A program made the translations under genes and the position numbers. A DNA stretch of 64,000 nt from contig VWZX01006563.1 in assembly GCA_013399015.1 (NCBI GenBank), positions 806,001 through 870,000 on the forward strand, given 5' to 3'. The DNA is from Galbula dea. Taxonomy: Eukaryota > Chordata > Aves > Piciformes > Galbulidae. The notes below the pieces were generated by a model. That model had not been told where the DNA came from, searched no databases, and worked only from the letters and a program-made list of their open reading frames with translations. Position 1 is the first letter of the stretch; each line of letters starts with the position of its first letter. This document shows positions 20,553-35,500 of the stretch, one piece after another.

Positions 20553-23500
20553 CTGGAACAAAAAGATAATGTCTTTAACAGTTCTACTAATATTAAAATG
20601 CTTAAGCAAGTATTAAACACATGGGTGGTGAGCCTACTATCACCCCTAGACTCACTAACTAAAACTTGAGTCTTCACAAAGAGGAGATCCCTTTAATCCC
20701 AGACATTTAAGAAATATCTACATACCTAAATCCCAGTGAAAAGCATTATCCACCTACTTTCCTTTGGAAATCTAGGCTCCTATCCTTAAGTCTGTGTACG
20801 ACCTATCAAGCAAAAATCTCAGCTATAAAATAGTCTTTATGAGATGTCCTCCAGAACAAACACTTCCATCTACCTTCACAGGGGGATACAAGACCTTTCA
20901 ATTTAACTCCTAAAATTTAGGAAACATTTTTAGAAAAGTGCTCCCAGACTATAACTAGAGCTCTCTGTCTGGTAGTTTTGTATGGAACATGGTTCTCAGA
21001 GCACACGGAGCACTAGTGTCTGAAATATTACATTTGAATGGAGTATGATGAACAATGTTGGGGTTAATAGGGAGAAATGACCAAGGTTAAGAAAGATTTT
21101 CCAGGTAAGTCCTTGGTTTTCCAAGTTGGATTTTCTTATTCCCATGTTTCTGTTATAGCTATCTGAAATGATACAATTCTGAAGTAACCACAGAGAAGCA
21201 TTTTCAGTACAACAGAACTCACCTTGAGCCTGCATGCGTGTTCTGATAAGAGCAAGAGGGTAACTGGCTAACTGCCCACATGTGCTGGAAGCAGTACCAC
21301 AGCCCAACAATACAAAAACACCTGGGTTAGCAGAGCTTGATGCATAGTGTTCTAACCATGTACTCTTTAAGAGCTGCCAAGATATAAAATTAAACAATAA
21401 GACAAAAGATCTGCATTCAAGAAAGTAAACAAATATATCTTTATTCATTATTAAAAAGAAAACAAAATCTTAGGGGCTCAATACTGAAAAGCACCAACCT
21501 CACTATGCCAGTCCCACATGCTTACTTTTAAGGTTCACAGGTAAATATCTTAGCACACAGGTAAGGACTTTAGGCAGACTACACTAGTTAGTGCTTAGAA
21601 GACAAATCCTTAAAGATCCAGCAGCAGGAAGAGTGCTCATGTTCTAGACTTGTTAATACTCTGGGAGGAGGAGGAGAGAAACACAACTCAGCACCCCACA
21701 GGGTGCAACAAGAGCTTGCACAGCTGTGTGCATCACCCCATGCAGAAGCAAGGGTGAAAACAGTAGAAAATAACTTCCATACTGCTTTGAAAATGTTTAC
21801 TCAAGCAATTTGGCTGATTCCTACTGCAGTGTCATAAAAAGATTTGACTAGACCGGAAAAAAAATTAGCCTGTGCATCTCGATTACTTAACACAGCTTGA
21901 AGTACCACCTAGAATCTAAGGTAGATAAAAGATTTCATTTTTTGCTGATGGGTGTAAGAGATGCCAGTTCCTCTAAAAGGAAAGAGTGGTGTTTCAAACT
22001 CCTCAGAACAACTGTATCAGCCACAATGAATTCTGGTGACATGCACAGACATGCAAGGAATTTGGGATATTATAATCCAATTATAAATCAGAAAAAACAG
22101 CAAAAAATGTATTGAATATCTCAAATGCAGGATAGACAACATAATATTAAAGGTCATATCAGTTTTTTAAGGCCCATAGAATGGGTATGTTCCAGTTCAT
22201 CAGGGTTAAGTATGAAAGCAAGTTGTATTGCCAAGGTGCATATTAGTTCTGCCTCAGGTGCAGATTTCTTGTTTGCTGCATGTAAGGGCCCATCAGCACA
22301 GGCACTCCTCTAGGAGGGGCAAACAAAGACAAAGATTAGAGTCTCGTATCGTAAGATTAGTGGAAATTCTCATTTGTCTATTGTGAGTTAAAGGCAACTG
22401 TAATACTACAAGCATATAGTGAATCTAACTGATGATACAGGCATTCTAAAGAACATTTACCCTTTTCATTAATTAACCATGAATTCAGTGATCTAAACTC
22501 ACCTCATAAACAGCAAGGTCAATGCCAGCATAAGGAATTATACCCAGAATGTTAGGAATATAGCCTTTGTAGAAGGCCTTAACACCTTCTCTTTTTAAGA
22601 TCTTCTTTGCACAGTCAAACATCCCAGAATATTGCCCTGTTTTACCCACTGCCAGTCTGGTCTTTAAAACCTAAAGGGGGAAAAAAAACAGTAGCCTTAT
22701 TTACATAACTATTTACTAATGTATTCCATAAACATAGGAAAAGACAGTATCCTCTCTGCTTATTCAGCTGTCTGGAACTGCTTTGCATTTTCATACTTCA
22801 AATTTCCATTGTTATAATTACCATTAAGGCTTTATCAGCAGTAGGCTGCTTCTTCTTCAGGTTTTATCATTAGTGTAGAGTAGCACAGACTGGCTTACAA
22901 ATTACTAGCCCTTTTAAAATGCATTTTAGCTTTCCTTCCTTGATTAAAACAGGCAGATCTTTCATCAACTTGAAGACGAGAGTGGGTAACATTTAATAGA
23001 AGCATTAGCAACAGAACAAGTGAGAGCACTAACTACTAGCAGATCATACTTCTGACATGGGAACAACAGAGCATATTAAGAAAATAATCTTTCAAAAAGC
23101 ACAATGTTTTGAGTGGTATTTAAGGGATACAAAGATTACATCTCACTACTGAAACCCAGCATTTGAATAATAATCTACACAGTACCTTAAGACAAAGAAA
23201 TTAGTATCCAAAAGAAATTACAGAGGGAATTTCCTGAACAAGAATTTGGCCTACTTCAAAGCCTCCTAAGACTGCAGCTTCCTCAAGAGTTTCCCAGCAC
23301 TTTGCTTTTCTCTTTTACTTAAAACACTCTAAAAAAGCACTTATAGGACAGTATTATATCTTTGTTAAGAAGATCAGAGAATAGTTCACCTGTCTCCATT
23401 GATCAGTGTAATCATATGATCTATGTAACATTTCAGTTACTCTACAACTTATCTCTACTAAGGCTAGCTGTGATTCAGAGGCTCTAACAGCAAGGTTGCT

Positions 23501-26500
23501 ATTTAAAAAGAGACCATCATCACTGTAAGCAATGAAAACAGCTAAGTTCTATTCCTACTGACTCCCCTCCCTATGAAAAAGGTCTTTAGGTTACATTTTC
23601 CACTACTTCCAAATCTTGCTGTTGGTACTAGTTTAATCCCAGAACCAACTTATATTCCAGTTATTTGCACAGACGCTAAAACTTTCTGGGGAAACAGGAG
23701 TAAAGGAAGTACATCCTACTTCCACTTAAAAAACCAGTACGTGAAATAGCTACCCTAGAGCAGTTAATATATTAACACTAAATTGCATCATGTGTAGTAC
23801 CACATACAAATAAGTCCTACACTCAGCCTCAGCTATAGCTGTTATATTCTCCCTCCATACTGACCTCCTAATCAGACTCGGCTCAGTCATAACACACAGA
23901 ACTTCACCAGTTCTGCAACAGACGAGATCACTCCTTGCTTACGCATAATGGGAAAAAGATTTATGCCCAATTTAGAAAAGACATGAATATGCACTTCATT
24001 TTAAATGTGATCTTGTATTTTTTCCCCTAAACTACATTTTAATTAAATATTGCTTTAGACAATACTATATAGTCAAAATGTAGAAAAATTACAAGTATCA
24101 TTGTATTCTAAAATACCTAGTACTGAAATTCTGCAAGGAAGTCTAAAGTAAAAATAAATTATGATGTAAGAATATATAGGGATTCCTACAATACTTGCAA
24201 GAGCAAAGTGGATTTTATTTTGGAGATGAATCAGACATTTGGCACAGTCTCCAATGCAAGCAGAGTCCCTGTTACTTACCTCCATAGGGTAAATAGAAGT
24301 TTGTGCTGTGGCTCCAGCCAAGGAACCAGATACAAATCTTTCAATGGTGCCTAACTTTCCATCATCCTTAGTAAGTATCTTCTTATACTGTATAGTTGAA
24401 ACACACAAAATAAACACCTCGTGCTTTGTAGGAGAGGCAGGAGTACAGTACAAAAAGTCTTTTTAAGTTGTACTTACTTTTTCATGTATTTACAGTTACA
24501 ATTAGTAACCCAACAAATTTAGCACTACACTCACTACAACTCTCTGAACAAAGATTCTCAAGAATATAATAAACATTCCAGCCTGTGCGAATCCTTTATA
24601 TTAAACACCTCAGCCACCCAAAGTTCTTTCAGATATTCTACAAATAGCCAACACATGGGTACCCACACTATAGCCCCAGACAACAAAAAGGAACTCCCTT
24701 GCAAATTCTGTTCTTCAATCAAAGAATGAAAAATCAACCAGCACATTCACAGAGAAACTTAAAGGCCTGTAGATCCTGTTTCATTCAAGATGGAGACATC
24801 ATCATGCAAGAATGTGCCAACAGCTCCCAAAAGGCAGAGCAAAAGCAAGGAATAATGTGCTCAAGGTTACTCTATGGCATCAAAATCTGCCGTTCAGTCT
24901 TGTGATAAAGTCAAGTTTACTTACTTGGTTTTTGCTTTTATTTCGTAGTTTTTACAGAGATGTGCAAAGCATTCATTTAGCCTTCGTTGAGGCACTAGGA
25001 AGCCCCACAGAAGAAAATAACAATCATTTAACTACACCAGAACAGGAGTTCATTTTCCAAAGAAGGATTAGACCTTAACATGATGCTTAAAGCTGATTCA
25101 GAGGTAAATATAACTCTGAAATCCAGGATGAGGGCATCTTACATAGCACCATGATATTTGACTTAAAAAGAACCCTGTGTAAGTTCATCTAGCATAACAC
25201 ACTAAGTGAAGAAACAAACTAGGTATTAATGCAGTATTCCATGTAAAGCTATGCAGACTGGATGGCAGATTAAAAAATGACAGATTTAGTTTATTTACAT
25301 TGTTTATAATACATTATCAAAATCTGCCTCCTACCAAGTATTCTGTTTAAAAAATAGACTATTTGAAATCTGAAAGTCACTCTAAATTACTGTGACGAAA
25401 TCCCCAATGATGATAAGAATTCCCACATAATACAACAGTGAAAATAACGAGAGTGATACAATATTTTATTTACCTTTATTTACATAATTTATCATCCTAC
25501 CTGTTCATAAGCCCAGAACTTAATAGCTGTTTCAGGAGCTATTTTCACAACATTAACACCATTTCCCCTCCATAGGGATCGGACACCACCTTCTTTCAAC
25601 ATTTGCTTAAAACCACTGGCTATATTCATTTTGTTTGATTTTGAACTATGAACCTAAAAAAATATAAGTCACAGTAAGCAACACTGCTCTGATCAGATTG
25701 TAAAACTCATCACCTAAGTATTACATTGCTTAAATATATCAACTATATTTTCTTCCAATTTTTGGCAATATGACTACTGAAGAGACAATTTTTATGAACA
25801 CCAAATATGGAAATTGTCAAAACATAACTAGATTTCCAGAATTCAGAAAATGTATTTGGCCATCAGTTTTCCATAACAGCTCTCTAAAAACTGAAGTGAT
25901 GCATTAGACAGTAAAAAATTTTTTAACATTGCACCTACCTGCATCATCACTTTAAGGCGATCTAATGGTGCTGTACCTGTTCGTGAGACAGCACCAGCCA
26001 CTCCTCCTGCCAGAAGCTGTTTCCACCACTGTCCAGTCTTTTTCTCTTCCTCCGTGAACTCATCTGGAACTGTCAAACTATCTCCTATATCCAGCACCTA
26101 TCAGAATCCAAAGCAAAGACGTGCAAGTAATTATCTCATTCCATCATCTCAGTATTAGCAACACTTCCAATTTAACCTACCACTCGAGAATATGTAAATA
26201 AAATGCTATTTTAAGATAAAAAATCTCTAATTTACATTCTATAGTTAACTTGCTACAGATTGCTATTGCTATTTAATGAATAGCAACTTTTAATGACTTC
26301 CACACAGATACTGAGCAGTAACACCACAGATCCACCATTTCAAAGACTGCACCGTCTTCATTAAAAATTATGATAAATTTCCGCCTTGAGTACGGTCCAA
26401 ACAAAGACATTCTTCATGATCAGTAGACCTTTACAGTCAGTACTAAAGCTTAAATGCTTATATGTTGCAGCTAACCTTTCACCAGACAGACTTCTGGGAT

Positions 26501-29500
26501 TAGTTTGGTAATCTCCTAAGGATGCTAACAAAAGATTCTCTCACGGTAATTTATTCACACATATAAGAGATTTCCCCCTCCTCCCTCCAACGTTTTAAAG
26601 TAGCATTTCTGTAGTTGATATACTGGAATATTCTATTGCTGGTAACTGCTGTGTAATACCTTACAAAATTACAAGTTTGACTAATGCTTTATATATTTTT
26701 TTTTATTATCAGTTACACTGAAAGACATAGTAGTGACTTTTTTCAGCTATAAAAGTTTGCAATTTCATTAAGAGGTATGTTTGTATTACCATTCAATTTG
26801 ATAGGCTTTAGTGATAAAGCTGTCCAAGATAGAGGACTATGAAATCTCACAAGTCACTTAAACATAGTATCTCCTTTTCATGTAATTTATAATCATGATA
26901 TATGAGAAAAAAACCACTGTAGATAATGCAAAGCCAATATTATGCATAAATTAAGCTTACAGAGAAACAAGAATGTTTTAATAACTGTTAAGTACAGACC
27001 AGAAACCTTTGCATTCCTTATCTGTTAAGTAGGCAGAATACTGTCTTGGTCATTTGGAACACAAGAGTTGCGGGATGCAGATTACAGATACAGCTACTGG
27101 ACAAACAGGGTAAGCACCAACTATTCTGGATATTGAACACAGAACAGATTAATTGGAAAATCCTTCCATCTTTCTGACATTGATGATTTCCAAGCAAGGT
27201 GTTACCTGTTGCTCAATTACACGGAATCATCAAAAGATCAGTTAGAATTTTCAAAATAGAAATTCAATGTTCTTAGAGATATTATGCATATATAGCAGGG
27301 TTTAAACCTTCTGTCTACCGAGACCTAAACACAACTAAGAAAAAAATGCTAAATTTAAGCATTTAAATTAAAGAGATTAAATATTTAATCTCCTTATAAT
27401 ATATATAATTTATAATTTAATATTTTAAATTTAAGAGTGTTTATAACAGGAAGGCCACAGCTACCAACTCATAATAAGCAGATGCCAGTGCAGTTATCTG
27501 CTTGGAAAAGTCTGACAGCAATTAAAATTTTACAATAGAAACAGAATTGGAAGAGCTGTCAAGAACAGGCAGGCGTGTGAAGTCTCACATCTGCTCTTAT
27601 CAGAAACACCAGCTGTGTTACTGTATAGCTGGATTTTGCTCCCTGTGATAACTGGGTCATCAGCTGACTGCAACACTGGACGATCACAGGAGACTTCTAA
27701 AATTGTTTCTTGGGGCTAACCAATGACAATCCAAAACTTTAAAAACATAGATCTTATATTTAGTAATATTAATATGAAGCATTTTATTAAAGCAAAGGCT
27801 TTTTCTCCACTAAGTAAGCTGGGACCAGGACTATTTGATCTCATAGCAGTCCTTCACATGTTTTCTTCAGCAAACAGGGAGCTAACTCCCTTTTGGCACG
27901 CATTTCAGAATTGGGGTTGTACAGTGTGAAATGCTCAAAGCTTTCAGATCTCAAACTGCTTTTTATTATGGAAACATTGACTAATCCCTGAAGATTTAAA
28001 CAGTCTCACTATATTCAAAGAAATCTTTCTTTCTGTAACTTCAGGGATTACTCCAATAATCTACAGGAAGGATATTTTGCAAACAGGATTACAATTTGTT
28101 CTTGAAAGTCAGTCACTGAGGTGCCAAGAGGTCTGTTCAATAGTAACTTAATGGTATGAAGTTCAATCAGGGAAGGTTCAGTTTTGATATCAGAAAAAGG
28201 TTTTTCACCCAGAGGGTGGTCAGGATCTGGAACAGCTTCCCCAGAGAAGTGGTCACAGAACCAAGCCTGAAGAAATTCAATAAGTGTTTGGACAACGCTC
28301 TCAGGCACATGGTGTGATTCTTGGGATGTCCTGCACAGGACCAGGAGCTGGACTGGATGATCCTTGTGGGTCCCTTCCAGCTCTGAATAATTCTGTGACT
28401 CAGTAACTTAAAAAATGTATCTGCAAGCAGATAGCCTATTGCTGTAGATTATGTTATTCTTACATGAAATTCTACAGCACAAAAGAATGTGACAACGTGC
28501 CCAAAAAATCATCACTAATGACACAGTGATTTTATGATAATGTTACTATTTAAATGCAAATACTGAAGTAATTTCAACATAAAAAACAGCTGAAACATTT
28601 TTATAATTTGTTTTAATACACCAAAAACATGGCACCTAAAAGTGTACTGTATTGTGAAAAGAAAAGGATTTAATACTGTGGTTATTATCTTTCTGTGCAG
28701 TATTTTCACAGGAAGAAAATGATTCCTTCTTAAGAATTACCAATAATTATTGGCAAAGTTTAGATGAAGTTCTCTGTTCAGAAGAAACTCACATAACACT
28801 GTCCTGCTTGTAAATGGAAGAGCATGAAGTGAAAAGGAAAACCAAACACCAGTATGCTTGAAATCTAACAACTGTGAAGCCATTGTACTCAATATTGCAA
28901 ATTAAACCAGCAGAGATGAACTCAAGAGCTGCAGTAGGTTAAAAGAAAAGTTGAACTTACAGTGGAATGTTTCCAATATCGAATTATTTCCTCAATGTCT
29001 GTAGCTGGGTTAAACATAAAATGATCTCTCCATTCATTCCAGTCTACTGTCATTGTCCCATCAGCATCAATACTGAAAAGCAATAGAAAAAATATATAAG
29101 GAAATAACAGCTCTATTTTGTTGCCTTTTTTTTTTTTTTGCACCCCCCCCCCCCCTTAATTTTTTCCATGACATCAGTGAAAACTGACTGTAAATTCCAT
29201 ATGAGACTTCAAGGCTGAATCTGCCATGGCCTTTCAATATTAGGCTTTTCCTATCCACGTGGATCTGGCATGCTCCACTTAAAAACATAACACTTCATTC
29301 TATCAATAACTTTTACAGGGAAATGAGATAAACATTCTCCTCCTGGAATCAGATGCTTAAACAACAACAAGACTTACTATAAGCCAAGAACAGATGAAAT
29401 ACATGAGAATTCCTACAAAGGCACCTTGAAGGTACCAACACTTTTCAAAGTTACAGTTAGAATTGGAAGGGACCTTTAGAGGTCATCTCATCCAACCCCC

Positions 29501-32500
29501 CCCAACTGTGAGCAATGACACCTATAAGTAGATCAGGTTGCTCAGAGACCTGTCCAACCCGACCTTGAATGTTCCCAGACATAGGGCATCTACTACCTAT
29601 CTGGGTAACCTGTTCCAGTGTTTCACCACCCTTACAGTAAAAATATATCCAGTTTAAATCTCCCCTCCTTCAGTTTGAAGCCATTACCCCATGTCCTTTC
29701 ACAACACGCCTTGCTAAAAAAGCTGCCTCCATCTTTCTTATAACTTCCCTTTAAGTACTGTTAGGCCACAATAAGTTCTCCCCAGAGCCTTCTCTTCTCC
29801 AGGCTGCACAATCCCAACTCTCTCAGCCTTTTCTCATAGAAGGGGTGTTCCAACACACATTTTTGTGGCCCTCCTTTCGACCTGCTCCAACACGTTCATG
29901 TCCTTCTTATGCTCAGGATTCCAGAGCTGGATGCAGCACTCCAAGTGAGGACTCACTAAAGCAGAGTACAGGGGCAGAATCACTTCCATCAACCCGCTGG
30001 CCACGCTTCTTTGGATGCAGCCCACGATTTTGATACCTTCTGGGCTGTGAGCACACATCATGAGCTCACATCAAGCTTTTGATTCACCAGTACACCCACA
30101 TCCCTCTCAACCACATCGTCTCCCAGCCTGTATTGATATTGAGGATTGCCCTGACCCAGTGCAGGACCATGTGCTTGGCATTGTTGAAGCTCATGAGGTT
30201 CACAAAGGCCCACTTCTCAAGTTTGTCCAAATCCCTCTGGATAGCATCCCTTCCCTCAAGCATCACTGCACCATTCAGCTTGATGTCATCTTCAAACTTG
30301 CTGTGTGTACTTGATCCCGCTGTGTCATTGATGAAGATACTGAACAGCACTGGTCCCAGCAGGAAACCCTGATGGACAACACTTGTTACTGATTTCCATC
30401 TGGACATTGAGCTATTGACCATTACCCTCTGGACGTGACTATCCAACTGATTTGTTATCCATTGAACAGTCCACCCACCAAATCTTTACCTCTCCAGTGT
30501 GGAGAGAAGGATCTTGTGCGGGACTGTGTCAAAGGCCTTACAGAAGTCCAGACAGATGACATCTGTAGCTCCTCCCTTGTCCACTGACACAGTCACTCCA
30601 ACACAGAAGGCCACTAAGGTTGGTCAGGCAGGACTTGATCTTAGTAAAGCCATGCTGGCTGTCTCCAATCACCCCCTTGCCCTCAATGTGCAAGTTATTG
30701 TCAATGCACTCAAAAAGTGTTCTGCATTGCCTACAACTTGCTGTGCTAGTTTTCCAGCAGTTGTTGGGGTGGTTGAAGACCCCCAACAGGATGATAGCCT
30801 GTGAGTGTGAAGCCTCCTATGGCTGAATTAGTAAGGCTTCATTAGTAGGATCCCCTTGATCAGGCAGCCTGTAGTAGACACCTACCATAAGGTTCTCTTT
30901 GTTACCTCAGTCTTTGACTCTTACCCATAAGCTTTCTTTATACCCATAAGCATTGCTTACCCATAAGCATTCTTCAGAGACAGCTCTTCACATTCTTGAC
31001 ATAGAGGGCAACACCTCCACCCCTCCATTCCTCACCTGTCACCATTGATAGTCACACTCTAGTCATGGGATTCACCCCAAGTTTTGGTAACAGCAACTAG
31101 GTCGTAACTTTCTAGCAGCACAGTAGCTTCCAGCTCCTCTTGTTTGTTGCCCATGCTGCATGCATTGGTGTAGGGGCACTTCAGTTGGGCTGCAAGCCAT
31201 GTCATCTTCTTAGAAAAATACCCTTTAATTCACCTATGTTTTCTTGTTGCCTCTTGTCACCTCAGGAGCCCCTGGCTCATCCCTGTAAGACTTTAATTAT
31301 GCAATATACACCTCAGAGCAACAGGCTGAGGGTCCTCACTAGCACCTTGCTCCTCTAACCATGGCACATCATCCTATAGGTCATCACAGGCAAGCCTAGT
31401 ATTATCCCCCTCCTGCCTACTTTAAAGTCCTGTCAATGAGCCCTGCAAGGTCCTGAGCAAAGAGCCTCTTCCTTCTTTGAGAAAGGTGAACCCCATCAGC
31501 CACCAACAAGCCTGTTGCTATATATGTCATCCCACTGTTAAAGAACCCAAAATTGTGGTGGTGACGCCAGCCACAGAGCCACGTATTAACAGACTGAATG
31601 CATCTATTCCTTCCAATGTCACCGACCGCAACAGGAAGGAAAGAGGGAAAAATAATCTGTGCACTAGATTCCATCACCAACTGTCCCAAGTCCCTGAAGT
31701 GTCTTTTGATAGCTCTTTGGGTTGCAGCTTCCTCACCACCTACATGGAAGATCAGTCTGAGGGCTGTATCAAACTGGGAAGTTTCCTAGTGATGTCCTTA
31801 ACCCAGGCCTAAGGGAGGTAGCAGACTTCCCTATGAAGAGCATCCACTTGGCATATTAGGCCCTCTGTTGCCCTCAGAAGGGAGTCACCTGCAGCTATAG
31901 CCCTTCTTTTTTAACTTAAGGAAGCACTTGTGATGCATGTGATAGGACTTTTTGACCTTGAAGACGCCAGTCACCTCTGCTGAAGATAGAATATTGCACA
32001 CATCCTCCATTGATTGATCTTTCACTTCTAGAGCCTCAAATCTGTTGCACAGAGGCACCTAGGAGGGTGTGGTCGTGAAGGAGGGAGTTTGCCTGCCACC
32101 CTTAACACAGACTTGCTTCCATTCACTTCCTTCTTTTTGGCTGCTGCCTTCAGGCTGTCGGGGGGAAGGATACAGGGTCATTTTCATCTTGAGAATTTTC
32201 ATGTGTGTGCTCCTGTTTCTGTCTCAGAGGGCAGGCCTTGGTTCCACCAGTCTATCTCCTGCCTAGCCTCCCTGATGCTCCTTAACCTTTCGACTTCATC
32301 TTACAGCTCTGCCAGCAGGCTGAGCAGATCACCCACCTGGTCACACTTGACACAGGTGTTCTCCTTACCACCACCCATGACCAGTGAAAGGCTCCGGCAC
32401 TCCCTGAAGCCTGAGACCTGGGCGTTGCATGTTTTCATGGGAGCTTTGTCTGGCTTGTGACACCCATTCTGGTGAAAGTAAAGAGCATGGCCTTCTGCCG

Positions 32501-35500
32501 GGTGGAGACCACAGCTAATCTCCTTCTTGAGAGGTTGATGATCACCAGTTGAACTTACCTCTTGATCTGGCAGAGCTTCAGCACCCTCCCCGTGTGGCCT
32601 TCTGCATGATCTGCCTGCACAAGCTGCCATCCTACACTCTGGCTGATGTGACACAATGTTCACAGTGCTCCTGGTCACGGCTCTCCTTTTATAGGCATGG
32701 TCACCATTGCCCTGGCAACGTGCATATGCCTTGTCAGCCTCTCTCCCTCAAGAACTGCCAGCTCCTGGTGGTCTCTCCGCTCCCCTGATGTTTCTCTACC
32801 GTAGGAAAGTCTCAAGAAAACCCGTGCACACCAAAATCTACTGCTCTGCTGTGAGCTGAGCAGGCTGTGGAACAGTTCCCAGCGACAACTCCCATTATGA
32901 TTACATATAATATACATATTATAACCCCATTTGTTATGGTCTCTGAATTACAAAAATATTAACAATACAAAGAATCCTAAAATACTTTAAGAAATAGTAA
33001 TTTCTGACCTTTGCAGGATCTTTTCAGCCTGTTTTTCTGAAATGCTTATACCCAGTATCTTGAGGGACTGGACAACTTCTGATGCTTCAATTTTTCCTTG
33101 AAACATTAAAAGAAATGATATATATTTAAAACATGGAGCTTAACACAGTTAGCCCCTTGAGGCTTACTGAGTTCCACTGAAACACCTAAAAAACAGCAAA
33201 GATAAAATCAATTTAAATATAGACGATGTATTTTGATTGACTACTACAAGGGCTAAGTAAACATAAATACATTAAAATCATGCAACCAAATGCAATGCAA
33301 ACATTCAGTGAGTTAAAAACTATTGAATCTTTAATAGATCCTCAGAAACTTCCTTATACTCTCTTCATCTGGGCAACAAAGCCCCTAATCAATGGATCTA
33401 GAAGAAGATAAAAAGGAAAAAAGGCTAAAATCATTTATCATGTCAATCCACAGTAAACTTATAGTTATGATCCTATTACAGAAAATAAGTATTTTCACAA
33501 TGTTTCATCTTCAATTTAGACAAAGAATATAAACAAAGATAACTTTTAATGCACAGTTTCTTCAAATAACATTTGAACAAATAAAACTTATCATGGCATA
33601 CCATCGTTGTTTTTGTCCAGGCTCTTAAATGCTAGTTTCATCTTTTTCTCATGATCTTTAAGATACTGCATAAATTCTTCAAAATCTAGCTGTCCATCCT
33701 GGTTAGTATCTCCAGCTTTAAAAATTTTCTGTTGAGAGAAAAATTCAGTATTTGACTTTTCCAGATTACAGCAGGTCACAACACAAAAGCAGCATGGCAC
33801 AACCCTGGCTTTAAGAAAAGCATCATATTGATCACTTCAGGAGTCAAATCAGGAAAACACCTTAGCATACACTTCAGAGCTGTATTTTGTTTTCAGAACT
33901 TACCACAGTCTATTTTCACAAAGAGGAAAAACACGCAGCAGCAAAGATAGATTTAAGAAAGCGTTATTTATCATTTACATAGCTTTCCTATTCAAAGACT
34001 TTAAGGTTTCTTACCAGCACCGGCAAGTTACACCTACAGTTATCAAATAATCTGTGGAGGAGGAAGTGGGGGACAAGACAAAAACCATGAAAGAGAACAA
34101 CTTCATGCCTGTGATTTTCCTGGTTATACATGTAATTTGTCAGTATGTCAGCAAAATTAAACAAATATAGTCTCAACTATCCTCTTTAATCCAGCAGTCT
34201 ATTAAGATAAAAATACAAATAGCAATTAACTACTTAACTGCTGACCAAAAGAAAACACACATATCTTTCCTGACTAGCACGTCCCCAGGGTTTGAAAAGG
34301 CAGGGCTTTCTGCTTTGAACAGAAGCCCTGACAAAAATTTAAAACTTCAGACAGAAAAGAGTCCTCCACCCCTTCAAAGACACTGCAATTTCAACTCATC
34401 TCATACTCCATGAATGGAACCTCATACTGCAGGATCCAAATGCCCTGCCAGAAAGTCCCACAAGCTACTAATTTATGTGGCAGTCATACACACATCTTCA
34501 GTGGATTCTAATCAACACAAATTATTACTATTCCCTACTGCTATCTGAACTACACAAACAAAAAACATGGAACAAGGAAAACATTGTTCTGGCTCACACA
34601 TAGGAAAAAACCTTTAACTGAAGTCTAATTACAAAACCTCCACTGCTGAGCATGACATGAGCCAAAGAAAACGGAAATTCCTAGGAGATTTAGAGGGCTG
34701 GCAATTAGCATGTGTAAAGGGGGGCACCTTTCATTTCATTTGCTAAATGAGCAGATTTTATATTGCAACAACCAAAAAAGGATAAACATGCACATACTCT
34801 CCATTCCCACTTTTGTTTTTACAGTTGTTTTCCAGAGTTCAAGCCACTCTCAGGGCAGCAGAACAGAAGCAGCAGGGAACAAAAATGTATACTTTTTCCT
34901 CTGCAGGCTCATGCATTTTTCTCACATTACAAATCTAAAAGTTCACACAAAAGCCTCTTAGTGTCTATGAAACGAACTAATTACGTGGGTGTTAAAAGTT
35001 TCAGATTAAGACCAGTAAATTTGCAAGTTTGTGAAACAAACAGGAATGCTAAAAGGAGCTTGCCTTCTACTTGGAGGGCAGAAACTCCTTCATGTGAGGT
35101 TATATACTCCATGGCCATAAGCAGCAGGAAGACACTTACTTGATTCTGTGGCACACTAAATCCCAGGTACAAACTGCCCATTCATGGCATCAAAGTAATT
35201 CAGTTTGGAGGGGACCTCTGGAGGCTGTCAAGCACAATCCCAGCTCAAAGCTCGTCTAATTAGAATGGGTTGCACAGGACCACATATAATTAAGGCTTGG
35301 ACATCTCCAAGGATGGAGATTCCACAGCCACCCCAGCAGCCTGTTCCAACATTCAAACACTTTCGCTTCAGTTCAACACAGAATCCAACTCTGCTGCTCT
35401 GCATCTAATGCACTACCAGATTTTGCACAGTTAAAATTACTTGTCACTGTGCTACTTCCTGGTTCACCAACGTCTTTGATGGAGGAGAACTGGATTGATT

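Larger units (their letters stand above)
20553..25938 (-). other. SLC25A24 introns 5-9, no other gene
   Basis: Apart from exons 6-9, these introns (670, 1129, 1609, 1113 and 285 bp, from intron 9 to intron 5) hold no recognisable repeat or gene. The compact spacing is typical of bird genes. Confidence 0.6.
26098..28960 (-). other. SLC25A24 intron 4
   Basis: 2.86 kb, AT-rich. Contains an AT-rich zone with a 20-bp palindrome (27373-27392) and an antisense-oriented CR1 fragment (28160-28403). No other gene seen. Confidence 0.65.
29456..32890 (-). mobile_element. Long CR1 LINE copy with ORF1 and ORF2 remnants
   Basis: About 3.4 kb on the minus strand, the same direction as SLC25A24, within its intron 3. 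In element order it runs: ORF1 remnant (about 32680-31400), start of the ORF2 endonuclease with a GVFNHPNNCW motif (about 30786-30757), a jump straight into the reverse transcriptase (SQHGFTK near 30670), reverse transcriptase motifs (FSIFINDT and FEDDIKLNG at about 30350-30280), then the 3' UTR and tail ending near 29456. The two ORF2 pieces are about 30 codons apart instead of several hundred, so an internal deletion is present. Stops and frameshifts make it inactive. The 5' boundary is approximate. Confidence 0.88.
29073..33008 (-). other. SLC25A24 intron 3
   Basis: 3.94 kb, nearly filled by one long CR1 copy (29456-32890). Without it the intron would be about 0.5 kb. Also carries the T14 (29126-29139) and C13 (29143-29155) runs near exon 4. 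Confidence 0.8.

Noticed and set aside
30060..30820. Plus-strand open frames of 70-100 aa
   Set aside because: Antisense shadows of the CR1 reverse transcriptase remnant.
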